A stretch of 64,000 bases of DNA from positions 1,267,435 to 1,331,434 of the forward strand of contig JAGNLV010000001.1 in NCBI GenBank assembly GCA_017999435.1, in the 5' to 3' direction. Shown here piece by piece: positions 1 through 10,016 of this stretch; position 1 is the first letter of the stretch, and every line of letters begins with the position of its first letter. The position numbers and the translations under genes are program-made. Below the pieces are notes generated by a model. That model did not search any database. It was not told the origin of the DNA and saw nothing but the letters and a program-made list of their open reading frames with translations. This DNA is from Candidatus Zixiibacteriota bacterium (lineage in GTDB: Bacteria > Zixibacteria > MSB-5A5 > GN15 > FEB-12).

Positions 1-1598
1 TCCAGCAACAGCACGAGGGCCTTGATGTGGTCAAGCGTCGGCAGCCCCATCGCCGCCCGACGCCAGTTGAGAGCGGATGTCGCGGCCTTCAGGACCACCG
101 CCAGCAGGAACATGGCGAGGACAATTTCCAGGTGTGTGCGGTATTTGGCGCTCAAGCGGACTATCATCGACTGACGTTGAAACTCCACCAACTCGAAATC
201 CGAGGGCCCCCGCGACAGTAGCAAACGACTGCTTTCGTCGACCCGGCCCGATGAAAGCGTGCCTCCCTGCGATGTCAGCGCGAGCGGCTCCAGATTCCGA
301 TCGAGAATCGCGATCTTATCCTTCGGGGTACCTGCGGCCAGCAGCAACGGTTCTCCCGGCAACAACCCGCCAAGAGACATGAAGGCCAGGGCCGGTCCGC
401 GCACGCACCGGTGCAACTCCAGTCGGCGGTTCAGCAGTACTGTCACTCTGCCGTTGTCGGCCTGGTAGGAAACGGCGATCGGGGCCTCCTCCCAGCCGGT
501 CGGCAGAACATTCGGATTCTGGCGAGGGAGCGGCAAGTCTCCCAGCGCAAAGCCGGCCACCACGGCGCCGGTCGCGGGATCGAGCGCTCGCAGGATGGTA
601 TCGGTCTGCACGCTGTCAAAGGCCGGTTCGCAGAAAGCAACCGCCTCTTGAGATCCGTCGCCGTTGACATCGAGGGGGATCACGACCGAGTAGAAGCCGC
701 TTCCCCCGATCACGCGCCGCCACCTCTCGCGGCCCCTGGCATCGAAAGCCAGCGCGTAGGCGTGGTGGCTGTCCATCCCGCGGCACTCATACCTGTTGGC
801 GGTCGCATTGGTGGACACAACGAAGAGTGTCTCCCCCGCCGCCGTCGGATAAGCCGCCCGGTATCGCCCGGCCACCATGTCGGCCAGCGGCAGAAACCAC
901 AATTCCTTTCCGGCCGCAAAATCCCACGCTACGATACCGCGCGCGATCGCCGAGTCCGGTTTCGCGCTTCGGGTAAACAGCAGCTCGCGAACACCGTCTC
1001 CATTGAGATCTGTCGCCAGGAGCGGCTCGACGATGATGTCATGCCAGAACTCGCCGGGAGGAAAACCTCTCGCCACGGCGGCGGTGATGATCGCTGAGGT
1101 ATCGTTCGCCAGCACGCCGTCGTCCAATCGAAAACCGACAATCTCCAGAAACAGGGTGTCGCCGCGGTGCTTGGCGAGCACGATTTCGCTGGAGGAATCT
1201 CCCCAGATGTCAAACACAACGTTCCGCCAGAACCGGCACGAGAGCAGCGGACCGTTGTACTGAACCAGCTTGCCCTCCGCTCCCGAGTGCGGCATCACTG
1301 AGATCGTGCTCAAGAACCGGGAAGAGTCCACCACCTCCCACCAGACCCGGCCGACCTCCGCGCTCCCGTCGCCGTCGACATCAACCAGGAAAACCTCTCC
1401 GCTGGTGAGCGAGGGGTTGTTCTGAGACTCGATTGGCTCCAGCCGGTACGGCAGCACCCGCGGGTCATCCGGAATGGCAAGCTTCCGGCAAACCGCTTCC
1501 TTCCCCTTGTCCTCCGCCGCAAGCGCCGACGGCGCCATGGCGGTGGTCACGAGCGCACACAGGACTAACCCGAGGCGATAGCGATGGGAAATCGACAT
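1..1598 (-). CDS. Exported beta-propeller-type protein with internal membrane segment, probably sensor (3' end outside window)
   Basis: Reading leftwards from an ATG at 1598 the frame stays open to the window edge, so the C-terminus is missing. The N-terminus (MSISHRYRLGLVLCALVTT...) is a signal peptide ending near ALA-AED. The roughly 450 residues that follow contain repeated VDGDG, DLNGDG and DVNGDG turns, which are typical of FG-GAP/VCBS propeller blades. A hydrophobic segment (HLEIVLAMFLLAVVLKA) then crosses the membrane, followed by a basic stretch and LDHIKALVLLL at the edge. That order (export signal, propeller, membrane helix, cytoplasmic part) fits a propeller-type sensor such as a histidine kinase, but the cytoplasmic domain is not visible, so this is inference. 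A weak purine-rich stretch precedes the ATG. Confidence 0.75.
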   Translation of the reverse strand, partial: MSISHRYRLGLVLCALVTTAMAPSALAAEDKGKEAVCRKLAIPDDPRVLPYRLEPIESQNNPSLTSGEVFLVDVDGDGSAEVGRVWWEVVDSSRFLSTISVMPHSGAEGKLVQYNGPLLSCRFWRNVVFDIWGDSSSEIVLAKHRGDTLFLEIVGFRLDDGVLANDTSAIITAAVARGFPPGEFWHDIIVEPLLATDLNGDGVRELLFTRSAKPDSAIARGIVAWDFAAGKELWFLPLADMVAGRYRAAYPTAAGETLFVVSTNATANRYECRGMDSHHAYALAFDARGRERWRRVIGGSGFYSVVIPLDVNGDGSQEAVAFCEPAFDSVQTDTILRALDPATGAVVAGFALGDLPLPRQNPNVLPTGWEEAPIAVSYQADNGRVTVLLNRRLELHRCVRGPALAFMSLGGLLPGEPLLLAAGTPKDKIAILDRNLEPLALTSQGGTLSSGRVDESSRLLLSRGPSDFELVEFQRQSMIVRLSAKYRTHLEIVLAMFLLAVVLKAATSALNWRRAAMGLPTLDHIKALVLLL

Positions 1599-1632
1599 CT
1601 CATCTCATTCAGATAAACACCCTTGCCTCGGC

Positions 1633-1661
1633 AATATAGCCACTGCCATCCCTCTTGTCGA
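1633..1661 (-). promoter_or_regulatory. Housekeeping-type promoter for the propeller gene
   Basis: On the minus strand TCGACA is followed after 17 bases by TATATT, about 35 bases upstream of the ATG at 1598. The match is good except for the second base of the -35 hexamer. Confidence 0.5.
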
Positions 1662-1841
1662 GATCTTCTTCCGTAGCCTGGCGGGCGGGCGGCCAGGTCG
1701 CGGGCGGTCGCCTGCTAATTCCTGCGCTCGTCCGACTCGGTGAATCCGCTTGTCTGGCCGGAACTTTGCCCATATCTTCGCGTAAGTGCTTTCGATATTT
1801 GCGTCTCTGCGTGACTACTTTGTGAGGACGGAATCGTCTCT

Positions 1842-4442
1842 ATGCACTTAGCCTTTCGTTCCGCCGGCGCCGCCGTGCTCTCCGCGCTGTTGGTCGTTTT
1901 GGTGGCCGCCTCGGCCGCCGCCCAGCGGGAGCCTGCCGACAAGGATGATTTCGCGGACTTGGCAGCCGCCGCGCCCGGCCCCAAGCCCAGCATCGCCGCC
2001 CACAACGTCGGCCAACTCACCGTGGGCGTCACCAATTTCGGCATGATCGGCATCGGGCGGGGCAAGAACCAGCGCATCGACTGTTTCACCGGACGGCCAG
2101 TCCCGAAGGGGGAGTACCCCAAGGGCTCGCGCTCGGTGTACCTCTATGAGGGAGGGCTCTGGGTGGGCGGCGTGGTGGGCGGCGACAGCCTGGTCTCCAC
2201 CGGTGCCGAGTTCAACAACTACAATTTCGAGTTCTGGCCCACTCAGCCCATCACCACCTACTCCAACGTCGACCCTGATGATCCCAACTCCGCCCTGGCC
2301 AAATCCGAGCAGGACTACTACGCGACCTATGTCGATACCATGCCGGTGAGTTCGTACGATCCGATCGCCAACCGCGGGCACAAGCCGCTCGGGCTTCGGG
2401 TCGAACAGGCCTCCTACGCCTGGTCCTACCCGCACACCGACGATTTCATCATCATCACCTGGCAGATCAAGAACATTTCGCGGAAGGCCATTTCAGACGT
2501 GTGGGTGGGCATCTACTGGGATGCCGATGTGCACCTGCAGGGGATCGGCGACATGCTCAACCGCCCCGACTACGGGAAGCCGCTCACGGACGGGCGCGAC
2601 GACCTCGCGGGGTTCATGTACACCGTGCCGTCGGCCGATGAGACCTGCCCCGGCTCCGATACCATCGGCCTCGCCTGGACCGCCGACAACGAAGGCGACT
2701 ACTCCAGCACGACCGGGCTGTTCGCGGTTCCCAACGTGGGGGCCATCCGCTTTCTCGGCCCCGAGCTGACCGATCGCCGCTACCGTGTGAACTACAACTG
2801 GTGGGTCTACAACTACAGTTCCGGCTACGACTACGGTCCGCAGAAGCGGGACCGCTACCGCGACCTCGGCAACGGACCGGGGACCCCGTACGGCGACGTC
2901 AACCGCTACTTCATGATGAGCAATGGCGAGCGGGATTTCGACATGGTCTACACGTACGGCATCGGCCAGAACGACCCGGTGTGGGTTCCCCCGAGCCGCT
3001 ACACGTCCTGGGCGATGTCCCGGGGCGGCGACGTGCAGCAGGTGCTCTCGGTCGGCCCGCGCTACCTCGCCCCCGGCTCCGAAATCACGGTCGCCATGGC
3101 CTTCGTCTGCGGCTCCGGCCTGCACTACAACCCGGTCAACTTCCGCCGCAAGATGCTCCAGGCGTTCGAGCCGGACGAGTACTACGCCGGGCTTGACTTC
3201 TCCAATCTCCTGGCCAATGCCCAGACCGCCGGCCGCGTCTATGACATCCCCGGTTTCGACAGCAACGGCGACGGTTACCTGGGGAAGATGCGCGAGTGCG
3301 TGGTCGATTCGGCGTTTGTCGACGGCCGCTGGGTGGCCACGGCGCTCGACACGAGCTGGTACGAAGGGGACGGGATCCCCGACTTGAAAGCGGCCGGCCC
3401 GCCCCCCGCCCCCGAATTCTCGCTCCACCCCATCCGCAACGGCGTGAAAGTTCTCTTCTACGGACTCCAGTCAGAGACCACCCGGGACATCTTCTCCAAC
3501 CAATTCGACTTCGAGGGCTACCGCGTCTACCTCGCCCGCGACAATCGGGAGAGCAGCTTCTCGCTCGTCGGCCAGTACGACCGCGAGGATTACGACAAGT
3601 GGGTGCTCGTGCAGAAACCCGGGCGCGACGCGCAGTACTACCGCCAGGGGGATCCGTTCACCCGCGGATTTCTCCGCTGCGCCTACGGCCAGGGGCCCAA
3701 CCCGTGCGCCGATTCCGCTTTTGACCCCCTCCTCTACACCATCTCCCGCCCGTACGTGCACCCGCTCTATCCCGACTCGGTGTTCTACTTCACGGCTCAC
3801 GACTACAACCAGTATGCCTTCGGGGCCGGGACCTCGATCCGCAAGGTCTATCCGGCGCAGGAGCCGCCCGTGTCGCTGCAGGCGCCGGCGCCCGAGGACA
3901 CGACCGAGGAAGGTCTGTTCAAGTACTATCTGTACGAGATGGATATCCCCGACCTGCTCCCGAGCGTGCAGTACTACGTGGTGGTGACCGCATTCGACTT
4001 CGGGTCGCCCGAGACCGGCCTGGCCCCGCAGGAGTCCGCGCGCACGGTCTACGCGAAGCCGGCTTATCCCAACAACGCCTGGGACGAGAAGCCCGACTCG
4101 CTGACCAACGTGTACGTCTACCCCAACCCGTACCGGCACGACGCCTACTATCGCGTCTCCGGTTTCGAGGGACGGGGCGAGGAGGACCGCTCGCGTGATC
4201 GTGTTCGCAAGATTACGTTTGCCAATCTGCCTCACCAGTGCACGATCCGCATTTTCACGCTCGACGGCGACCTGGTGAAAGAACTCAACCACGACATTCC
4301 GTCCAGCGATCCGAACTCCTCCTACCACGAGTGGGACATGGTGAGCCGGAACTTCCAGATGATCGTCTCCGGGTTGTACTACTGGGTGGTGGAGACGCCG
4401 GACGGGCGGCATCAGGTGGGCAAGCTCGTGATTCTGCTGTGA
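1842..4442 (+). CDS. Large secreted protein with FlgD/Por-type C-terminal sorting domain
   Basis: The product is 866 residues with a clear signal peptide (AVLSALLVVLVAASAAAQ). The long middle is rich in Tyr, Trp, Asp and Gly and I do not recognise it as an enzyme. Around residues 470-500 there is an acidic turn (DSNGDGYLG) and then a fibronectin-like stretch. The last 100 residues (VYPNPYRHDAYYRVSGF, later LDGDLVKELNH and SGLYYWVVET...GKLVILL) form the FlgD-like immunoglobulin fold used as a C-terminal secretion signal by type IX-like systems. The cognate secretion machinery is not in this window. A GAGG precedes the ATG by about 14 bases. The gene stands alone, converging on rarA. Probable role: cell-surface or extracellular; substrate unknown. 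Confidence 0.8.
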   Translation: MHLAFRSAGAAVLSALLVVLVAASAAAQREPADKDDFADLAAAAPGPKPSIAAHNVGQLTVGVTNFGMIGIGRGKNQRIDCFTGRPVPKGEYPKGSRSVYLYEGGLWVGGVVGGDSLVSTGAEFNNYNFEFWPTQPITTYSNVDPDDPNSALAKSEQDYYATYVDTMPVSSYDPIANRGHKPLGLRVEQASYAWSYPHTDDFIIITWQIKNISRKAISDVWVGIYWDADVHLQGIGDMLNRPDYGKPLTDGRDDLAGFMYTVPSADETCPGSDTIGLAWTADNEGDYSSTTGLFAVPNVGAIRFLGPELTDRRYRVNYNWWVYNYSSGYDYGPQKRDRYRDLGNGPGTPYGDVNRYFMMSNGERDFDMVYTYGIGQNDPVWVPPSRYTSWAMSRGGDVQQVLSVGPRYLAPGSEITVAMAFVCGSGLHYNPVNFRRKMLQAFEPDEYYAGLDFSNLLANAQTAGRVYDIPGFDSNGDGYLGKMRECVVDSAFVDGRWVATALDTSWYEGDGIPDLKAAGPPPAPEFSLHPIRNGVKVLFYGLQSETTRDIFSNQFDFEGYRVYLARDNRESSFSLVGQYDREDYDKWVLVQKPGRDAQYYRQGDPFTRGFLRCAYGQGPNPCADSAFDPLLYTISRPYVHPLYPDSVFYFTAHDYNQYAFGAGTSIRKVYPAQEPPVSLQAPAPEDTTEEGLFKYYLYEMDIPDLLPSVQYYVVVTAFDFGSPETGLAPQESARTVYAKPAYPNNAWDEKPDSLTNVYVYPNPYRHDAYYRVSGFEGRGEEDRSRDRVRKITFANLPHQCTIRIFTLDGDLVKELNHDIPSSDPNSSYHEWDMVSRNFQMIVSGLYYWVVETPDGRHQVGKLVILL

Positions 4443-4515
4443 GGGGATGGCGGCCGCGGCGGCCCGAGGCGGCGGCCCGGCCGGACGGTCCGCGCCCGGC
4501 GCGCCTCCGGAGGGG

Positions 4516-5874
4516 CTAGGACTTCGAGGGTTTGTCGCCGCGGGCCCGAAACGCCCGGTACTTGTCCAGGTACTCTCGCATCTTGGCCTCCCGTCCCGCG
4601 CCTTTCGGCTCGTAGTAGCGTGTCCCCGCCAGTTCGTCGGGGAAATGCTCCTGGTCGGTCAGCCCGTCGGTGAAGTCATGGGCGTACTGGTAGCCCTTGC
4701 CGTAGCCGAGGTCTTTCATCAGGCGGGTCGGGGCGTTGCGGATGTGCAGGGGGACGGGCAGCGATCCCTTTTCGGCCGCATCGGCCTTGGCCCGGTCAAA
4801 CGCCACATAGGCGGCGTTGGATTTGGGCGCGCAGGCCATGTAGATCACAGCCATGGCAATTCCCAGTTCCCCCTCCGGCGAACCGAGAAAATGGAAAGTG
4901 TCGCGCGCATTGAGCGCCAGCGTCAGGGCATAGGGGTCGGCCAGTCCGATATCCTCGGTCGCGAACCGAATCAGCCGCCGCACGATGTAGAGCGGATCCT
5001 CGCCCGACTCGAGCATGCGCGCCAGCCAGTACAGGGAGGCATCCGGGTCGCCCCCCCGGATCGACTTGTGGAGCGCGGAAATGAGGTTGTAGTGCTCCTC
5101 CCCCGCCTTGTCGTACACCAGCGCTCCCTTCTGGTGGATGTCGCGGAGCACAGCGGCGGTGATGGCGCCGCCCTGGCCGACATAGGTCGCCGCCGCCTCG
5201 AGCAGCGACAGCCCCCGCCGCGCGTCGCCGTCGGCGGCCGCCGCGAGGAAATCGAGCGCCTCCTCATCGACCGTCAGGCGCATCTCCCCCAGCCCCCGCC
5301 CGGCGTCCTCCAGCGCCCGGCGCGCCACTCCGCGGATCCCTTCCGGCGACAGCCGGTCGAGCGCGTAGACCCGCATCCGCGACAACAGAGCCGAGTTGAC
5401 CTCGAACGAGGGATTCTCGGTGGTCGCCCCGATCAGCACGATATCCCCCTTCTCGACATACGGCAGGAAGGCATCCTGCTGGGCTTTATTGAATCGGTGG
5501 ATTTCGTCGATGAAGACGTAGGTGCGGTGCCCCGACATCCGGTAGTAATTGCCCGCCTTGGTGAGCACCTCCTTGACATCCTTGATCGACGAGGTCACGG
5601 CCGAGAACGGCACGAACTGTCCCCTGGTGGCGCGGGCGATCAGCGCCGCCAGCGTCGTCTTGCCGCTTCCCGGCGGTCCCCAGAAGATGATCGAACTGAC
5701 CCGGTCTTCCTCAATCGCCTTGCGCAGCGGTTTCCCCGGCCCGACTACGCTCTCCTGTCCGACGAACTCGTCGAATGTCCGGGGCCGCATGCGATCGGCC
5801 AGCGGGATGTTTCGGTCGGTCTCCCGCGGGACCTCCGGGTCGTCCGATTGACCGGTATGGTCGAAGAAATCCAT
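4516..5874 (-). CDS. rarA: Replication-associated recombination protein A (AAA ATPase)
   Basis: RarA/MgsA/WRNIP1-family ATPase acting at stalled replication forks. Walker A is GPPGSGKTT, Walker B is [10 protein letters not shown], and sensor 1 lies in [10 protein letters not shown]; all are canonical. The C-terminal MgsA region is present ([19 protein letters not shown], then YPHDFTDG-type motifs here as [19 protein letters not shown]). I chose the ATG at 5874 (MDFFDHTGQ...) because family members usually begin MDLF. A GTG at 5916 would add 14 residues (MIAEVACVAYTAVT) not expected in the family. Length about 452 residues, normal. It is a single gene converging on the secreted-protein gene upstream of 4442; the intervening bases hold no gene. 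Confidence 0.95.
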   Translation of the reverse strand: MDFFDHTGQSDDPEVPRETDRNIPLADRMRPRTFDEFVGQESVVGPGKPLRKAIEEDRVSSIIFWGPPGSGKTTLAALIARATRGQFVPFSAVTSSIKDVKEVLTKAGNYYRMSGHRTYVFIDEIHRFNKAQQDAFLPYVEKGDIVLIGATTENPSFEVNSALLSRMRVYALDRLSPEGIRGVARRALEDAGRGLGEMRLTVDEEALDFLAAAADGDARRGLSLLEAAATYVGQGGAITAAVLRDIHQKGALVYDKAGEEHYNLISALHKSIRGGDPDASLYWLARMLESGEDPLYIVRRLIRFATEDIGLADPYALTLALNARDTFHFLGSPEGELGIAMAVIYMACAPKSNAAYVAFDRAKADAAEKGSLPVPLHIRNAPTRLMKDLGYGKGYQYAHDFTDGLTDQEHFPDELAGTRYYEPKGAGREAKMREYLDKYRAFRARGDKPSKS

Positions 5875-5947
5875 CGTCACAGCAGTATACGCCACGCACG
5901 CAACCTCGGCAATCACAACCGCCCGCCCGAAGCCGGCAAAAAAGACC

Positions 5948-5976
5948 TTGACAGAGACTGTCGGAATACGTATACT
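5948..5976 (+). promoter_or_regulatory. Strong promoter for the cohesin-like gene at 6188
   Basis: TTGACA, a 17-base spacer, then TATACT. It points right towards the gene at 6188 and implies a leader of about 200 bases ending in a GGAGG ribosome site at about 6178. The leader is C/G rich, and I recognised no known riboswitch in it. Confidence 0.7.
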
Positions 5977-6187
5977 CAGGCGAGATATGCAAAGATACGT
6001 TCATCGCATCTGGTACAGACTGGATAGCCTATAGCCCGCTTCGCTACCGACCGAATAATCGACCGAACAATTCTCGCGGCGCCGAACGGCGACCGGCCCG
6101 AGCCGGCGCCCGACGCGGACGTTACGCTATCGACCGAGACCTAACGGACCGAATCAGCGCACCACAAAACTTGTTGCGGAGGTTTGT

Positions 6188-8293
6188 ATGTACCTGCCAA
6201 CCGTCTCCTTGTTTGTCCGCAGGTTGCTGCCGGTCGCGTTGCTGGTCGGCGCCCTGGGAACGGCCGTCTGGGCCGGGCCGGCGGTGATCCGCGTCGAGAG
6301 CATCGAAAATGCCGCCCTCGCCGATACCGTCGAGCTCGCGGTGATCATGGATGCCCCCCATGATTCGTCCGCTCTGACCGGGTTCAACCTCTTGCTCACG
6401 TACGACCAGACCGGGATGGCCTTTCTCGCCGCCGACGCGGGCCAGTTGCTCGTCGACTGCCAGTGGGAGTACTTCACCTACCGCTCGGGGATCGACTCGA
6501 CGCTCGGCGGTTCGCCCCTCGCCCTGGTCCGGCTCGTCGCGATCGCGGAGATCAACAACGGATCGGTCCACCCGGACTGCCCCCTTGATACACCCGGCGA
6601 GCTGGCGCGGCTTCGTTTCCGCACAACCGCTTCGCCCGGAGCCGCCGACCATCAGTTCCCGGTCCGATTCTACTGGCACGACTGCGACGACAACGTATTC
6701 GCCGACTCCACCGGCGATACCCTCCTGATCTCAAACCGCGTCTTCGAATTCGGCCAGGAGATAACCGAGGAGCATCCGTTCCCAACTTATTTCGGCGCGC
6801 CGTCCGCCTGCCTGATTCAGAGCACGATCATCCGCGGGGCAGACTTCTACAACGGCAGCGTCCGGATCGATGCGCAGGCGGCGCCCCCCGACGCTCCGGT
6901 GAGGGTAGTGATAAGCCCGCTCGAGGCCCCCGTGCTGGGCGGTCCGGTCGAATTTGCAGCCCAACTGCACCAGGTGCAGTCGGGTCTCGCGCTCGGCGGC
7001 TTTGACTTCCTCGTCCGGTATGACCCGGCGCAACTCACCTGGATGTCGGCCCAGCCCGGCAACCTGCTGGAGTCCTGCGGGTGGGAGTACTTCACCTTCG
7101 CAGCCGGCGCCCAGGCCGAGTGCGGGCAATTCCCCTGCCCGGCGGGCGTGGCGCGCGTGATCGCCGTCGCCGACCTGGCCTCCCCGACCGGAACCCCGAC
7201 CTGCGGAGCCGATACCGAAGGCACCCTCGCCAATTTCCTCTTCACCGTGGCGAACGACACCTCGCTCATCGGCCGCCCCCTTGCGGTGGAGTGGTACTGG
7301 TACACCTGCGACGACAACCGCATGGCCGTTCTCTCGGGCGACACGACTTTTATCTCGAGATCCGTGTATGACCATTTCGGCCAGCCGGCGCCGGCCGACA
7401 CCGCTTTCCCGACCGCGTCCGGCGCCCCGTCGCTCTGCGCCGCCGGCCCCGACATCATCCCGGGCATCGACTTCTTCGCTGGCTGGACCCGCGCCCACCC
7501 TTCCGAAATTGACCTGCGCGGCGACGTCAACCTGAACGGGATCGCCAACGAGGTGTCCGACTACGTGCTCTTCGGAAACTACTTCTTCTACGGCCTGGCT
7601 GCTTTCACCGCCAACGTGGCGACCCAGATCGCCACCACCGACGTCAACGCCGATGGTCTCCCGCTGACACTGGACGACCACGTCTTCCTCGCCCGCATCG
7701 TTGTCGGCGACGCTATTCCTTTCCCCCGTCCGAATGCGGCGCCGACGGACACGGCGGTGATCGTGCAGGACGGCGCGCTCGGGTCGGTGATCGTCACCTA
7801 CCCGGGCAGTCTGCGCGCGGTGTACGTGGTTTTCGACGGGGCGGTGCTGTACGACGGGCCGTTCGGCTCGATGCCGGAACCCTGGCCCCACCTCGGCGGG
7901 CATACACCGCTTCTGGCCTCAGGCGGCATCGATGTCGATTCGGCGCCCTTTCTCCCGTCGACCGTCGACGGCCTTCAGTTGTGCACCTACACCGGCGTCG
8001 CCCCGATCGTGACCGCCCAGGCCTCTTCGGACGGCGTGACCCCGGTGCCGGTCCGGGTCATCGTCCGGAATATCCCCGACTGCTGTCTGCTCCGCGGGGA
8101 TTTTGACTCTTCGGGCGGCCTGAGTGTCGGCGACGTCACGGCGATGGTCGCGTACTTGTTCCGCAGCGGCCCGCCGTCGCTGTGCCCTGCCCACGCCGAT
8201 GTCGACGGTTCGGGCGCCGTGAACGTCACCGATGCGACGCGGCTCATCGGCTATCTTTTCCGGGGGGGCCCGGCCCCGGCGGCTTGTCCGTGA
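6188..8293 (+). CDS. Secreted protein with two cohesin-like modules and two dockerin-like modules
   Basis: The product is 701 residues with a signal peptide (LLPVALLVGALGTAVWAG). Two similar modules, around residues 30-215 and 240-420, each show GFNLLLTYD or GFDFLVRYD followed by a Cys-Glx-Trp-Glu-Tyr-Phe element (CQWEYFTY, CGWEYFTF), in the manner of cohesin-type beta-sandwiches. A dockerin-like calcium pair lies internally (GDVNLNG...TDVNADG, about 440-510). A second closes the protein (GDFDSSGGLSVGDVTAMVAYLF and ADVDGSGAVNVTDATRLIGYLF). Cohesin and dockerin modules mediate calcium-dependent assembly in cellulosomes, but here no catalytic domain is seen, so a structural role is an inference. 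GGAGG precedes the ATG. The next gene is a shorter paralogue. Confidence 0.8.
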   Translation: MYLPTVSLFVRRLLPVALLVGALGTAVWAGPAVIRVESIENAALADTVELAVIMDAPHDSSALTGFNLLLTYDQTGMAFLAADAGQLLVDCQWEYFTYRSGIDSTLGGSPLALVRLVAIAEINNGSVHPDCPLDTPGELARLRFRTTASPGAADHQFPVRFYWHDCDDNVFADSTGDTLLISNRVFEFGQEITEEHPFPTYFGAPSACLIQSTIIRGADFYNGSVRIDAQAAPPDAPVRVVISPLEAPVLGGPVEFAAQLHQVQSGLALGGFDFLVRYDPAQLTWMSAQPGNLLESCGWEYFTFAAGAQAECGQFPCPAGVARVIAVADLASPTGTPTCGADTEGTLANFLFTVANDTSLIGRPLAVEWYWYTCDDNRMAVLSGDTTFISRSVYDHFGQPAPADTAFPTASGAPSLCAAGPDIIPGIDFFAGWTRAHPSEIDLRGDVNLNGIANEVSDYVLFGNYFFYGLAAFTANVATQIATTDVNADGLPLTLDDHVFLARIVVGDAIPFPRPNAAPTDTAVIVQDGALGSVIVTYPGSLRAVYVVFDGAVLYDGPFGSMPEPWPHLGGHTPLLASGGIDVDSAPFLPSTVDGLQLCTYTGVAPIVTAQASSDGVTPVPVRVIVRNIPDCCLLRGDFDSSGGLSVGDVTAMVAYLFRSGPPSLCPAHADVDGSGAVNVTDATRLIGYLFRGGPAPAACP

Positions 8294-8435
8294 CCGCCTC
8301 GGACGACCGGCTGTCGGCCGGCCGCGGCTGGCCGGTGAGCGGACGGGCCAACGAATCCCGGCCGGGGCGAGTACAATTGTTGTCCCGCACACAAAAGGCC
8401 GGTTCGACCGATAACAGGCAGAGAAGGAAGGGATT

Positions 8436-9683
8436 ATGCGCTCTCTCCGCGATCGACCTCGGGTCTGGTCTCGAAGTCTCATAACGCTGCTCGTGACAGT
8501 GAGTTTGGCGGCGTGCGCGGGGTGGGTCCGCGCCCAGCCGCTGGGCGCGCTCGGATTCGGCGAGGATTCGCTGCCCGCCCTGCTCCCGGGCGACACCGTG
8601 GAAATCCCGATCCGTCTCATCAACGCCGCCCCCGGATTCGAAACCGGCGGCTTCAACCTCTTCTTTCAGTATGACACCACCGCTTTCCGCCTGCTGTCCG
8701 CGGCCCCCGGCTCGCTGCTCAGCGCCTGCGCCTGGGAGTTGTTCGTCTGGCGCGCCGCCATCCCGAGTGACTGCGACGGCAGCGCGTGCCCCGGCGGCCT
8801 GGTCCACATCACCGCCCTCGCCGACTACATCATCCCGGTCGGGGAGCCGCTCTGCTGGGAGCTGAGCGACGGCGAGCTGGTCAAACTCACTTTCGCCGTG
8901 AGCGGGAACCCGGCGGTCGCGGGACAGACCCATCTGTTCCGGTGGTACTGGTACGGCTGCAACGACAACGAATTCGCGTCCAAGAACGGCGACTCCGTCT
9001 ACCAGTCGCGGCTGGTGCTTGATGAGAATGCGGCCGACGTGACCGCCGACCTTCCCTTCCCCAACACGACCGGGGCTCCCCTCTGGTGCATCGCGAGTTC
9101 CACGATCACCCGGCGCATCGACTACGCCCACCGGGCGATCGCGATCGCAGCCGACTCCCTGGCCCCAGTCAAGCTCCGCTTCCAGCCCCCGCTGCTGCAC
9201 GCTTTCCAGGTGAACGCGCTCGGCCCGGTCGTGTGCAGCCTCTACATCGGCAATCTGGCCGAGTGCGCGATCACCGACATCGACGCCGCCAGTCTGCGGC
9301 TCAACGATACGCTGGTTCCGCTCGGCGCCGCGGTTGCGCCGGCTCCCGATGGGTTCTTCGGGGACGTGCTGGCGGTGGCGTTCGACGCCCGCCCCCTCAT
9401 CGCGCCGCTCGTCGCGCTCTACGACACAGCGACCGTCCCGGTAGCCGTTTCCTGGAGCGCCCCCGAGCCGTGCGTCGAGGAGGCCGCGGGGGAACTGACG
9501 GTGGTCGGCCACCGCAGCGGCGACGTCAACGGCGACGGCCGCGTGAGTATTGTCGACCTCACTACACTGGTGGCGGCGGTTTTTCGGGGGGGACCGATCG
9601 ATCCGGTCATGGGGGATGTTGACGGGTCCCGCCGGATCACGGTGGCGGATATCACGCTCTTGATCGATCGTCTGTTTCGCTGA
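8436..9683 (+). CDS. Secreted cohesin-like protein with C-terminal dockerin (paralogue of neighbour)
   Basis: The product is 415 residues. After a signal sequence (SLITLLVTVSLAACAGWVRAQ) it has one cohesin-like module (GGFNLFFQYDTTAFRLLSA, then CAWELFVW) that matches the repeated modules of the preceding gene. Next comes an uncharacterised beta-rich part, and then a C-terminal dockerin-type pair (GDVNGDGRVSIVDLTTLVAAVF and GDVDGSRRITVADITLLIDRLF). The Cys within LAACAG could suggest a lipobox, but the AQ cleavage site further on looks better. The two genes are 142 bases apart in the same direction and probably arose by tandem duplication. A strong terminator follows. Function beyond protein-protein assembly is not evident. 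Confidence 0.78.
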   Translation: MRSLRDRPRVWSRSLITLLVTVSLAACAGWVRAQPLGALGFGEDSLPALLPGDTVEIPIRLINAAPGFETGGFNLFFQYDTTAFRLLSAAPGSLLSACAWELFVWRAAIPSDCDGSACPGGLVHITALADYIIPVGEPLCWELSDGELVKLTFAVSGNPAVAGQTHLFRWYWYGCNDNEFASKNGDSVYQSRLVLDENAADVTADLPFPNTTGAPLWCIASSTITRRIDYAHRAIAIAADSLAPVKLRFQPPLLHAFQVNALGPVVCSLYIGNLAECAITDIDAASLRLNDTLVPLGAAVAPAPDGFFGDVLAVAFDARPLIAPLVALYDTATVPVAVSWSAPEPCVEEAAGELTVVGHRSGDVNGDGRVSIVDLTTLVAAVFRGGPIDPVMGDVDGSRRITVADITLLIDRLFR

Positions 9684-9711
9684 TTTGACACCTCTCCATC
9701 TTTGATCCTCC

Positions 9712-9745
9712 GGGGCGGCCGGTTGTACGGCCGCCCCTTTTCTCT
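9712..9745 (+). terminator. Rho-independent terminator
   Basis: A perfect 10-base-pair stem (GGGGCGGCCG / CGGCCGCCCC) with a six-base loop is followed by TTTTCTCTT. It ends transcription of the two cohesin-like genes. Confidence 0.9.
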
Positions 9746-9794
9746 TGCTTTCTTATTGGTAAGCAATTAACTGTTAAGGACTTGAAGAATTGGG

Positions 9795-9824
9795 TTGCCC
9801 TCGGGGGCAGAAAAGTGCTATACT
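9795..9824 (+). promoter_or_regulatory. Promoter for the symporter gene
   Basis: TTGCCC, an 18-base spacer, then TATACT, giving a leader of about 185 bases before the ATG at 10017. No other gene lies between. Confidence 0.5.
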
Positions 9825-10016
9825 ATTTAGTTGTATGTGATATTAGCATAACAGTGCTGAAATCGACTCGCCCCGGTCCGGGCGCGATCGCTGCCGGTTG
9901 TCCGGCGGATCGACCCCCAGCGAACATACGGAGAGTACGATGCAAGTCGCCGCGCCAGAGGCGTCGGCGCGACCGGGGAACCGTAAACGCAGATGCAATG
10001 AAGCTCGAAGGAAGCA

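Noticed and set aside
2493..3428. Open frame of 311 codons on the minus strand within the secreted-protein gene
   Set aside because: Val/Gly/Arg/Ala-rich product typical of an antisense shadow; the plus-strand protein has a signal peptide and sorting domain.
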